Source: JBHIDQ01 sp046760155
GTDB taxonomy: Bacteria; Chloroflexota; Dehalococcoidia; Dehalococcoidales; RBG-16-60-22
Length of the DNA: 5,369 nt
Assembly: GCA_046760155.1 (NCBI GenBank)
Contig: JBHIDQ010000098.1
Location: 1 to 5,369, forward strand
Direction of reading: 5' to 3'
This document shows, piece by piece, positions 1 to 5,369 of this stretch; position 1 is the first letter of the stretch, and each line of letters starts with the position of its first letter. Made by a program: the position numbers and the translations under genes. A model generated the notes under the pieces. The model was not told the DNA's origin. It saw nothing but the letters and a program-made list of their open reading frames with translations, and did no database searches.

Positions 1-1806
1 TTTGTTTTTGTCCTTATCCGGCTTACCACCCTTGTTACCGGGGGTACCTTTATCGCTGCCGGGGCCTTTGTTATCGGGGGTACCTTTATCGTGGCCGGGG
101 CCTTTGTCACCGGGGGTGCCTTTATCGTGGCCGGGCTCTGTATCACCGGGAGTGCCTTCATCGTGGCCGGGCTCCGTATCACCGGGGGTACCTTCATCGT
201 GGCCGGGCTCTATGTCACCGGGGGTACCTTCATCGCTGCCGGGCTCCGTATCACCGGGGGTACCTTCATCGCTGCCGGGCTCCGTATCACCGGGGGTGCC
301 TTCATCGTGGCCGGGCTCCGTATCACCGGGGGTGCCTTCATCGTGGTCGGGCTCCGTATCACTAGGGACAGTTCTATCGTGGCTACTGACCTCTACACCA
401 ACGGATTCATCCGCGTCATCACTATCCTCTGCCGCTAGCTTGGTTGGCGCTACTTTCTCTATGGGCATTTCTGTCTCTACTATCTCCTCTGGGCCCTCTT
501 GTCCGAGTGGTTCTACCGAGCTTATCTCACTACCAACAATCTGACCATCTTTAACTTGTAAATTAAGGTGTATCAGCCACCCGCCTTCCTTTACTGCACC
601 CCAAGTACCAGTGTACGCAAAGACTACTTCACCATCAGAAATACCCTGAATACTGAAGGGCGCTATCCCTTCCGCCAAGTAGCGCAGGGAAATAATATAT
701 TCACCGGTCACGGGTTCCACAATAGTTATAAGTTGGCTATCTTCGGACGGTGATAAGGATTGAGAACCTAGAATTTGATTGAACGATAAACCACTTGGCA
801 AATTCCCGGTGCTGGACCCGGTTGGGTCGGTTACCGAACCAAGCGCAGGCATATTAGTCATGATGAGAATCTCGGACTTGGGGTTGGGTAAAGCTAACGA
901 TTGGGCAGGCGCGGTCCCGGTTTCCACTTGAGCCTGCTTATTGGCTGGTAGTTGTACCTCTTTGTCCATAGTGACAACACTGACTAATCCTTCTATGGTC
1001 GATACCTTTGTAAATCCGTTTTCATCCACTTCGGTAGCAAACAGAGTGCCGCGAACTATGGCCGTGGCGGACGGTGTCTCAATCTGGTAATGCGAACCAG
1101 GGTCGGCCATTTTTACCACTCGACTCCAGGTTCTGCCTAGCCATTGCTTCAGAATAATGGTGGTCGATTGCTCGCCAGTAGATTCGACTTGCTGAATTTC
1201 CACATCACTATTAGGCTCAAGTTTGAGGGTACTCCCCTCAAAGAAAGTGAGTAGTGCGTGGGAATCTGGAGCTGTTTTTATCCGTGTGCCAACCGTTAAG
1301 GTCATACCATTGTTACCCGGCCGACTATTATCAGTCCCCGGTTTTTGAACTTCAACGCTGCCAGATAGTATGCTCAAGGTGCACTGGGAAGCCAGAGCAG
1401 GGGATGAAAATAGATAATTGGGCGCTCCGGAAAGGCTTACGCCAAGTAAAAGGAATAAAGCTATTGTAACTGGAATAGCGACTCTTCTCGCGCCAATAAT
1501 AGTGTGCCAAATTCTTTGCCAAGAGATGGTTAACTCGCCGAGCAGCGGCATTCTCGGTACTGATTTTTCCACTTTGGCTTGAATAGACTCTTGACGGATT
1601 CGTGCCAGCAAACGAGCTTTTGCTATCCTCCTGAATTCATCTGAGGGTGAAACTTTAGGCAGGGCCGAAATTGACCAGGCGGTGGTCAATAATGGCTCCA
1701 GCTGTTCCCACAGGTGTGGGTATTCAGCTAGGCAAGATTCGATCCTTTCCCCACTTTGTATCTGCTCAAGACATTCATCCAGGATTTCTAATAGCTTGGC
1801 ATTCAT
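1..1806 (-). CDS. Membrane FecR-domain protein, probable anti-sigma partner (3' end outside window)
   Basis: The frame is open for 602 codons from ATG at 1806 to the left edge with no stop, so the C-terminus is missing. An in-frame TGA at 1821-1819 makes this ATG the only usable start; AGAGG lies just 2 nt before it. Seen in order: a cytoplasmic helical N-terminus (about 1-108) with an ECLEQI...SCLAEYPHLWEQLEPLL segment (11-40); one membrane helix (about 109-128, basic RR before it); a FecR-type domain (about 143-282) with LSGSVEV, the VGTRIKT and LLTFFEGSTLKLEP strands and the signature ETPSATAIVRGTLFATEV (243-260); a second, probably beta-rich segment (about 355-430); an acidic linker; then repeats from 482. 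FecR proteins relay envelope signals to ECF sigma factors. The gene starts 5 bp after the sigma stop, so it is probably co-translated and may bind the sigma factor through its N-terminus. No HxxxCxxC zinc anti-sigma motif is present. FecR domain confident; anti-sigma role inferred. Confidence 0.88.
   Translation of the reverse strand, partial: MNAKLLEILDECLEQIQSGERIESCLAEYPHLWEQLEPLLTTAWSISALPKVSPSDEFRRIAKARLLARIRQESIQAKVEKSVPRMPLLGELTISWQRIWHTIIGARRVAIPVTIALFLLLGVSLSGAPNYLFSSPALASQCTLSILSGSVEVQKPGTDNSRPGNNGMTLTVGTRIKTAPDSHALLTFFEGSTLKLEPNSDVEIQQVESTGEQSTTIILKQWLGRTWSRVVKMADPGSHYQIETPSATAIVRGTLFATEVDENGFTKVSTIEGLVSVVTMDKEVQLPANKQAQVETGTAPAQSLALPNPKSEILIMTNMPALGSVTDPTGSSTGNLPSGLSFNQILGSQSLSPSEDSQLITIVEPVTGEYIISLRYLAEGIAPFSIQGISDGEVVFAYTGTWGAVKEGGWLIHLNLQVKDGQIVGSEISSVEPLGQEGPEEIVETEMPIEKVAPTKLAAEDSDDADESVGVEVSSHDRTVPSDTEPDHDEGTPGDTEPGHDEGTPGDTEPGSDEGTPGDTEPGSDEGTPGDIEPGHDEGTPGDTEPGHDEGTPGDTEPGHDKGTPGDKGPGHDKGTPDNKGPGSDKGTPGNKGGKPDKDKNK
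40..363 (-). repeat. Nine in-frame 36-bp tandem repeats (12-residue GDTEPGHDEGTP units)
   Basis: Nine contiguous 36-bp units code for residues 482-589 of the FecR-domain protein, with consensus GDTEPGHDEGTP. Units at 291-256 and 255-220 are identical at the DNA level, and most others differ by one to a few bases, which points to recent expansion by slippage or unequal crossover. The sequence changes along the array: units 1-6 are acidic (DTEP, HDEG), unit 7 changes E to K, units 8-9 read DKGPGHDKGTP and NKGPGSDKGTP, and the array is followed by GNKGGKPDKDKNK at the window edge. A degenerate earlier unit (SHDRTVP, 475-481) precedes it. On the membrane topology of the host protein the array should lie outside the cytoplasm, as a flexible Pro/Gly/Thr stalk. 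There are no spacers, so it is not a CRISPR array. Confidence 0.95.
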
Positions 1807-1811
1807 TTCCT

Positions 1812-2417
1812 CTACTGCTCACTACTCAATTTCTCTCTTAGTTTAGCCAGGGCCCGCATCTGCAGTATTCTTATTGCTCCTTGGTTTTTGTCCATTATCT
1901 GTCCAATCTCGCGGTTATCCAGACCTTCGATAAATTTCAAAATAATGACCTGCTTCTGATTTTGAGGTAGGCAATCTATCCCATTTAACAATTCCTGTCG
2001 TTCTAGCTCTGTTTCCACCTTTAGTTTGGGGTCACTAAGCTCGGCCACGGTTTCCATTTCGGTTGAAAACTCCTTTTTTTGACCTCGGAAGACATCGATT
2101 ACATGGTTGTGGGCGATACGATAGAGCCATGATGAAAATGTCTTTTCCTTTCCCTTACAAGAACTGATTGCCCTCCAAGCTTTGATGAATACATCTTCGG
2201 TAATATCCTCGGCAGTCATCTTATCCTTGACCTGATAAAACACGTACCGGTAAATCCTATCCAGATAGATACTATAGAGTTCACCAAATGCTTCAAAGTC
2301 GCCACCAGTAGCTCTTCTTATTAGCCTGATAATTTCAGACTGGTCAGGGATTACCGTTCTGGTAGTTGCTTGAGCTTCATTTTCCCCGACAATCTTATTA
2401 CGAGTTTGTTTTGCCAT
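1812..2417 (-). CDS. ECF-type RNA polymerase sigma-70 family sigma factor
   Basis: A 201-residue protein with the two-domain layout of an extracytoplasmic-function sigma factor, which directs RNA polymerase to a small set of promoters. Sigma region 2 is at about 42-113: FEAFGELYSIYLDRIYRYVF, then AEDITEDVFIKAWRAI, then FSSWLYRIAHNHVIDVFR, the usual core-binding and -10 reading segment. Region 4 is at about 143-196: LPQNQKQVIILKFIEGLDNREIGQIM followed by GAIRILQMRALAKLREKL, the helix-turn-helix that reads the -35. No region 3 or 1.1 is seen. A 25-residue polar N-terminal extension precedes region 2. The start is fixed by an in-frame TAA only 3 nt upstream of the ATG. No good Shine-Dalgarno site precedes it (only AGTGAG), and the preceding 58 bp is a repeat array. 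The FecR-domain gene follows after 5 bp, the classic position of a regulator of this sigma factor. ECF subgroup not assigned. Confidence 0.95.
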   Translation of the reverse strand: MAKQTRNKIVGENEAQATTRTVIPDQSEIIRLIRRATGGDFEAFGELYSIYLDRIYRYVFYQVKDKMTAEDITEDVFIKAWRAISSCKGKEKTFSSWLYRIAHNHVIDVFRGQKKEFSTEMETVAELSDPKLKVETELERQELLNGIDCLPQNQKQVIILKFIEGLDNREIGQIMDKNQGAIRILQMRALAKLREKLSSEQ

Positions 2418-2429
2418 TTGTTACACTCA

Positions 2430-2471
2430 CTTCATTAAGGCTTCATTAATATTCCATTACTACTTCATTAA
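2430..2471 (-). repeat. Four 11-bp-phased TTAATGAAG repeats between cyclase and sigma genes
   Basis: Three exact copies of TTAATGAAG (minus strand; 2471-2463, 2449-2441, 2438-2430) and one degenerate copy (GTAATGGAA, 2460-2452) start exactly 11 bp apart, close to one helical turn. They fill most of the 58-bp gap between the cyclase stop and the sigma ATG. Two readings fit. It could be an array of binding sites on one face of the helix, controlling sigma expression. It could also be translational: each copy supplies an ATG that runs into a stop within two or three codons (MK, MEY, MKP, MK), two of them joined by TAATG stop-start overlaps. The repeats themselves are certain; their role is not. 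Confidence 0.8.
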
Positions 2472-2475
2472 TACC

Positions 2476-4392
2476 TCAATTTTCTGGTGCTCCGGATGGC
2501 CAGTTATGAATATCAGTCACCTCATAGGCTTGGATTGGCTCTTGTTTTCCTTTTACGGTCAGTGGTTCTAATGACTCTGCCGTGATGAAATCTCTTACTA
2601 GGGAGAAAGTATTAGCCCCAATCCATACCTTGCCACCGGGTGTAGCGCTGGCTAGTCTGGCGGCAGTATTCACCGTATCACCAATAACAGAGTATTCTAA
2701 GCGGTCTTCGGCACCCAGATTGCCGGTTAGTGCTTTACCCGTATTGATACCAATACCAAACTCCATTTTGGCTATAGTTATCTCTTTCTCTTGCCACTCT
2801 CGAATAGCACGTTGAATACTGACTGCTGCTTTAATGGCTAATAAGCTGTGCTGTTCACATTCCGTTGGTACATTCCAAACTGCCATCACGCTATCACCAC
2901 CAAATTTATTTATCATACCTCCGTATCTAAGAACGGCTTTGATGACGGTAGACAGATAAATATTCAATGTCGTTACCAGTTCTTCGGGCGCCATTTTCTC
3001 GGAGATGCCGGTGAAACCACGAATATCAGCAAAGGCGACCGTTACTTCATGCTCCTTGCCGCCTAACTCCAGCTCGCCTTCTCTCAGGGTCAGCAGTATT
3101 TTGTCTACTACTGATGGGGAAATATAACGGCCAAAAGTTTCAGTTATTTCCCTTTTCTCCGACCTTTCAACGATGACGTTATAAAGAGTCACTCCCACAA
3201 ATGTACCGACTAACGTTAGAGGCGGGTACAACATATTCAGCAGTACACCGTTGTCAAAGAAATAGAAGGCAAAAAGAAAGTAAGTGATAATAAGGAGAAC
3301 AGATGACAAGATAGCCTTCAATACCGGCAGGCGTAACATTAACAGACCACAAAAAAGCGCCAAGACTAATATCAGTGCAATGGTAACTACGGAAGGTATT
3401 GGCCTTAGAAAATTAGCCGACAAAATGGTATGAATGGCACTGGCGTGGATTTCAACACCGTTCATCATTAGTCCTATTGGTGTCCAGAAAGTATCACCAA
3501 GACCGCTAGCCATGGAACCAATAAGAACGATCCTGTCCTTAAAAATACCGAGGTCAATCTCGCCATTTAGGACATCAACCAAGGATATAGTCGGAAAATT
3601 CACTATTTCCCCGGTCCCTTGCGGGTTACTAATGTAGTTGATAAGCATTTCCCCGTTGTCACTTAGCGGAATTGAGCGACCAGCAAAAGGTAATACATTG
3701 TCTCGGATGGGAAATTCAATCACTTCAGGACGTCGAAGATATTTGGCAACCGCAGATAAGGCCAGTGCTGGCTCATGGTCATCATCATTACCTATTTGAA
3801 GGGATAACCTTCTCAACACGCCATCAACATCAGGCATTACATTGGCATGCCCGAGAGCGGCGGCTCCTTCGGCAAAGATTTTCCGTGGTCTGACAAAGTC
3901 TTTAGATTGTGTTGTTTGACGCATTATTGTTGAATCGGTCACGGTCGGTGTGAAGATAACCGGTAGAATCACATTGCCCGCATTTTTGATAGACGCTGCC
4001 AATTCTTCATCACCCGACGCTGGTTCAGAGAAAAGAATGTCAAAAATAATCACTCTCGCCTCAGCTTCAACAAGCGTATCTATTAGTCGGCTATAATGTG
4101 ACCTGGGCCACTTTGCGAAATTTCCCAATTGTGCCAAGCTTTTATTATCAATACCAACGATGACAATTTTCTCTTCTGTTTCTTTTGCTTGGTATAGATT
4201 TGCGGCTTGGAAAAACAGGTCGCTACTTTGTTGCTGCAGGCGGTAAAGCCAATTGAACGTGAAAGCGAAACAGAATGCGGCACCAATAACCGCAGCAACG
4301 GCTATGCCTACCAGCAAACGATGTCGTTTTAATAGACGTGACATGTTAATATCCGCCTTAAGTTCCGTATTGCGCTGAGGCAATGAATTCAC
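2476..4392 (-). CDS. CHASE2-domain class III adenylate/guanylate cyclase, membrane-bound
   Basis: Class III cyclases make cAMP (or cGMP) from the nucleoside triphosphate. This 638-residue protein has a first membrane helix (about 27-48), an extracytoplasmic CHASE2 sensor (about 50-330; IVIVGIDNKSLAQLG, WPRSHYSRLIDTL, ARVIIFDILFSEP, DVDGVLRRLSL, FKDRIVLIGSMA), three closely spaced membrane helices (about 332-354, 358-380, 384-405), a linker with FGRYISPSVVDKIL, and a cytoplasmic cyclase domain (about 445-625). The catalytic set looks complete: metal-binding D456 (FADIRGFT) and D500 (NKFGGDSVMAVW), substrate-selecting K496 and S568 (EYSVIGD), and transition-state N575 and R579 (NTAARL). K496 favours ATP. 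S568 is where many bacterial enzymes carry Thr or Asp. The GTG start at 4392 overlaps the upstream stop (GTGA); an ATG at 4344 with a better ribosome site is a real alternative and would remove 16 residues. The sensed signal is unknown. Confidence 0.96.
   Translation of the reverse strand: MNSLPQRNTELKADINMSRLLKRHRLLVGIAVAAVIGAAFCFAFTFNWLYRLQQQSSDLFFQAANLYQAKETEEKIVIVGIDNKSLAQLGNFAKWPRSHYSRLIDTLVEAEARVIIFDILFSEPASGDEELAASIKNAGNVILPVIFTPTVTDSTIMRQTTQSKDFVRPRKIFAEGAAALGHANVMPDVDGVLRRLSLQIGNDDDHEPALALSAVAKYLRRPEVIEFPIRDNVLPFAGRSIPLSDNGEMLINYISNPQGTGEIVNFPTISLVDVLNGEIDLGIFKDRIVLIGSMASGLGDTFWTPIGLMMNGVEIHASAIHTILSANFLRPIPSVVTIALILVLALFCGLLMLRLPVLKAILSSVLLIITYFLFAFYFFDNGVLLNMLYPPLTLVGTFVGVTLYNVIVERSEKREITETFGRYISPSVVDKILLTLREGELELGGKEHEVTVAFADIRGFTGISEKMAPEELVTTLNIYLSTVIKAVLRYGGMINKFGGDSVMAVWNVPTECEQHSLLAIKAAVSIQRAIREWQEKEITIAKMEFGIGINTGKALTGNLGAEDRLEYSVIGDTVNTAARLASATPGGKVWIGANTFSLVRDFITAESLEPLTVKGKQEPIQAYEVTDIHNWPSGAPEN
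4352..4359 (-). promoter_or_regulatory. Ribosome-binding site favouring an internal cyclase start at 4344
   Basis: AAGGCGGA lies 7 nt before the in-frame ATG at 4344-4342, which would give a protein beginning MSRLLKRHRLLVG, with a short basic segment directly before the first membrane helix. The GTG at 4392 has no comparable site upstream and would depend on coupling to the preceding gene. I kept the longer form as the gene boundary because of the GTGA overlap, but the shorter start is about equally likely. Confidence 0.45.
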
Positions 4393-4640
4393 TCGGGTTG
4401 ATTTTTAGACACGGTTCTAACACTTGTCCTCGCCGTTTTGGGTCTTACTTTATTAGCTTCTGTGACCAGTCTTTTTAAGTCTTGCACGGTAAACAGTCTC
4501 CAACCTCTCCTATCGACGTTCTCCACGTCTTCGAACACCCCACTCTTCAGCCATCGGAAAAAAGTACTTCTACTTATGCCGACTATTTGGCATACTTCAG
4601 CCGTTCGGTAATATTTTTTCCTTTTGATTGTGAGTGGCAT
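4389..4640 (-). CDS. Small MerR/excisionase-type helix-turn-helix DNA-binding protein
   Basis: An 83-residue protein that is almost entirely a MerR-like winged helix: YYRTAEVCQIVGISRSTFFRWLKSGVF (about 10-36) is the helix-turn-helix, and the RRGWRLFTVQDLKRL segment (44-58) is the wing and following helix, with the family's G-[YW]-R-L-[YF] pattern. The C-terminal 25 residues are basic and low in hydrophobics (KVRPKTARTSVRTVSKNQPE), with no coiled coil or effector-binding domain, so it is not a full-length MerR sensor. It could work as a local repressor or DNA-architecture protein, or be a relative of phage excisionases; no integrase is in view. The ATG at 4640 is supported by AGGAG with 7 nt spacing (4652-4648). 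It is the first gene of the operon, directly behind a strong promoter, and its stop overlaps the cyclase GTG, so autoregulation of the whole operon is plausible but inferred. Confidence 0.9.
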   Translation of the reverse strand: MPLTIKRKKYYRTAEVCQIVGISRSTFFRWLKSGVFEDVENVDRRGWRLFTVQDLKRLVTEANKVRPKTARTSVRTVSKNQPE

Positions 4641-4660
4641 CTTTTTACTCCTATTGACAC

Positions 4661-4714
4661 TATTTGAATATATTTGATTTCAATATCAAGCAAGTTAATT
4701 ATAGTCATATTTGA
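4661..4714. promoter_or_regulatory. Candidate operator: three TCAAATA copies and a TTGAT/ATCAA inverted repeat
   Basis: TATTTGA (TCAAATA on the minus strand) occurs at 4661-4667, 4671-4677 and 4708-4714. The first two are 10 bp apart in the leader, and the third sits in the spacer between the -35 and -10 of the operon promoter. An inverted repeat, TTGAT (4674-4678) and ATCAA (4685-4689), lies just at the expected transcription start. The region is AT-rich, so chance is possible. The position is right for a regulator such as the HTH protein encoded immediately downstream. Confidence 0.35.
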
Positions 4715-4725
4715 GTGATTGTCAA
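4698..4725 (-). promoter_or_regulatory. Near-consensus sigma-70 promoter of the four-gene operon
   Basis: On the minus strand TTGACA (4725-4720) and TATAAT (4703-4698) are both perfect consensus hexamers separated by 16 bp. Transcription would start near 4691, leaving a leader of about 50 nt before the AGGAG site and ATG of the HTH gene. It is the only strong promoter seen for the leftward genes. Confidence 0.85.
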
Positions 4726-4805
4726 TACCTAGAGTGCCGATAACTGGTTTAATGTATATCTAAAGCTCAACAAAATCCCTCTCGGCGTTAAAACGGCAAA
4801 TATAC

Positions 4806-4838
4806 CCCAATTTAAGCGCTGTTGCTTAAAGATTTGGG
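4806..4838. other. Stem-loop in the gap between zinc-ribbon gene and operon promoter
   Basis: CCCAATTTAAGC (4806-4817) pairs with GCTTAAA (4824-4830) and, after a 3-nt bulge, TTGGG (4834-4838), giving a 12-bp stem with a 6-nt loop. It lies about 85 bp beyond the zinc-ribbon stop. No T-run follows on either strand, so a simple intrinsic terminator is not supported; it may still end or stabilise that transcript. Apart from this and the operon promoter, I see no gene in 4641-4921. Confidence 0.45.
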
Positions 4839-4921
4839 AAGCGTGTGTGAGGTGAGCTGAACCAGTCCCAATGCGTAGTCCATCGGGTTGGAAAGCAATA
4901 ATAAGAGTGCTGGTGCCGGCC

Positions 4922-5146
4922 TTAGGCGCGACTTTTTCTCACCTTATGCCGGGAAGGCGGGGCATCAGTGGGCTGATCGAGAGTATATTCATCGGCGGCA
5001 AAGGGTGAGTACCCTTCGGAGATAGGTTGGCCATCCTTGAAAATCACCAGTGCAGCGCCACAATTTGAGCATGTTTGATTGCGGGGAAATCGTAATGCCC
5101 ATCCAACGTAACGACGACCACACTTAGAACATCTACCCTCGAGCAT
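4922..5146 (-). CDS. Small zinc-ribbon protein of unknown function
   Basis: A 74-residue protein starting MLEGRCSKCGRRY. Two CxxCG knuckles, C6/C9 and C26/C29, sit 16 residues apart and would hold one zinc ion, as in zinc-ribbon folds. Between them is WALRFPRNQTC, which I recognise as typical of short uncharacterised proteins in Dehalococcoidia-type genomes; this is from memory. After the ribbon comes EGYSPFAADEYT and a polar, basic tail ending RKVRKSRA-like (HKVRKSRA), probably disordered. There is no signal peptide or membrane segment, so it is cytoplasmic. It shares direction with the operon to its left but is separated from it by 281 bp containing that operon's own promoter, so it is probably its own unit. 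No ribosome-binding site precedes the ATG; see the leaderless promoter. Zinc binding is likely; whether it binds DNA, RNA or protein cannot be told. Confidence 0.85.
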   Translation of the reverse strand: MLEGRCSKCGRRYVGWALRFPRNQTCSNCGAALVIFKDGQPISEGYSPFAADEYTLDQPTDAPPSRHKVRKSRA

Positions 5147-5152
5147 ATCTTA

Positions 5153-5183
5153 ATTATACTAAAATAGTCCTTTTGTGTGTCAA
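5153..5183 (-). promoter_or_regulatory. Promoter of the zinc-ribbon gene, probably giving a leaderless mRNA
   Basis: On the minus strand a perfect TATAAT (5158-5153) ends 6 nt before the ATG at 5146, so transcription should start at or next to the A of the start codon. TTGACA (5183-5178) is also present, but the spacer is 19 bp, longer than the usual 16-18. The absence of any Shine-Dalgarno sequence before the ATG agrees with leaderless translation. Confidence 0.6.
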
Positions 5184-5279
5184 TATCCACTGGGTAGTGC
5201 TACTTCAACAATCAAAACTAACCAAATCCCTGACTGTCTGTGATAATATTGATGTGTCCGATTTCCTTGTGGGGACATA

Positions 5280-5369
5280 ATGTGTAGCTGGGTATTGAAT
5301 ACAATTTTTTGCCAAATGGAGAATGACTTTGAGGGTCTGTTGAAATCATTTCAGCTTTCTGGTGGAGCT
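5280..5369 (+). CDS. Possible start of a rightward gene, cut by the window edge
   Basis: An open frame of 30 codons begins at ATG 5280 and reaches the edge without a stop (MCSWVLNTIFCQMENDFEGL...FQLSGGA). GGGGA lies about 5 nt upstream, and an extended -10-like TGTGATAAT is at 5239-5247, without a good -35. A second in-frame ATG at 5316 (MENDFEGLL) could also be the start. The fragment is too short to recognise. It could equally be non-coding. The 133 bp between it and the zinc-ribbon gene hold the divergent promoter signals and a short inverted repeat only. Confidence 0.25.
   Translation, partial: MCSWVLNTIFCQMENDFEGLLKSFQLSGGA

Noticed and set aside
40..363. CRISPR-like array with 36-bp periodicity
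   Set aside because: There are no spacers; units are directly adjacent, degenerate and in frame with a coding sequence.
2..544. Long plus-strand repetitive frames across the left edge (2-544 and 91-438)
   Set aside because: They are antisense shadows of the 36-bp repeats of the FecR-domain gene. Their repeat period is inherited from it, and the opposite strand has a 602-codon frame with a recognisable FecR domain.
568..1469. Plus-strand frames at 568-753 and 1254-1469
   Set aside because: They are antisense to the FecR-domain coding sequence, with no supporting start signals or recognisable domains.
4083..4298. Minus-strand 71-codon frame inside the cyclase gene
   Set aside because: It is an out-of-frame shadow of the N-terminal membrane helix and start of CHASE2; the cyclase frame is continuous with full family motifs.
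4482..4667. Plus-strand 61-codon frame over the HTH gene
   Set aside because: It is antisense to a clear helix-turn-helix gene with a strong ribosome site, and it crosses that gene's leader.
4806..4838. Intrinsic terminator
   Set aside because: The stem is good but there is no T-run on either strand and the stem is AT-rich in its inner half, so it was listed only as a stem-loop.
4871..5008. Plus-strand 45-codon frame starting MRSPSGWKAIIRVLVPALG
   Set aside because: It runs antisense through the 3' end of the zinc-ribbon gene, has no ribosome-binding site, and resembles no family I know. The opposite strand has clear paired CxxC motifs.

Overview
The window reads as a stretch of an uncultured bacterial chromosome, most plausibly from the Chloroflexota, class Dehalococcoidia. 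This assignment is by family resemblance only. The N-terminal 'ECLEQIQSGERIESCLAEYPHLWEQL' type of segment ahead of a FecR domain, the sigma factor, and the tiny 'WALRFPRNQTC' zinc-ribbon protein all look like families I associate with that class. Base composition is moderate, and the one strong promoter is of the ordinary sigma-70 type.

The main content is one leftward (minus-strand) operon. It starts from a near-consensus promoter (TTGACA, 16 bp, TATAAT) at about 4725-4698 and runs through four genes in order. These are a small MerR-type helix-turn-helix protein (4640-4389), a membrane CHASE2-class III nucleotide cyclase (4392-2476, overlapping the previous stop by 4 bp), an ECF-type sigma factor (2417-1812), and a membrane FecR-domain protein (1806 to beyond the left edge). 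The last gene ends, within the window, in nine 36-bp tandem repeats and a lysine-rich tail, and its stop codon lies outside. The cyclase and sigma genes are separated by 58 bp filled by four 11-bp-phased copies of a TTAATGAAG motif.

Taken together the operon looks like an envelope-signalling unit. The cyclase carries an extracytoplasmic CHASE2 sensor and makes a cyclic nucleotide inside the cell. The FecR protein crosses the membrane once and is placed exactly where an anti-sigma partner of the sigma factor would be. The HTH protein could control the promoter. The wiring between these parts is inference.

To the right, 4641-4921 holds the operon promoter and a stem-loop but no convincing gene. 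A 74-residue zinc-ribbon protein follows (5146-4922, minus strand); its -10 element lies so close to the ATG that the mRNA is probably leaderless. The last 220 bp hold a possible rightward start of another gene that leaves the window after 30 codons. No rRNA, tRNA, CRISPR array or complete mobile element was seen.
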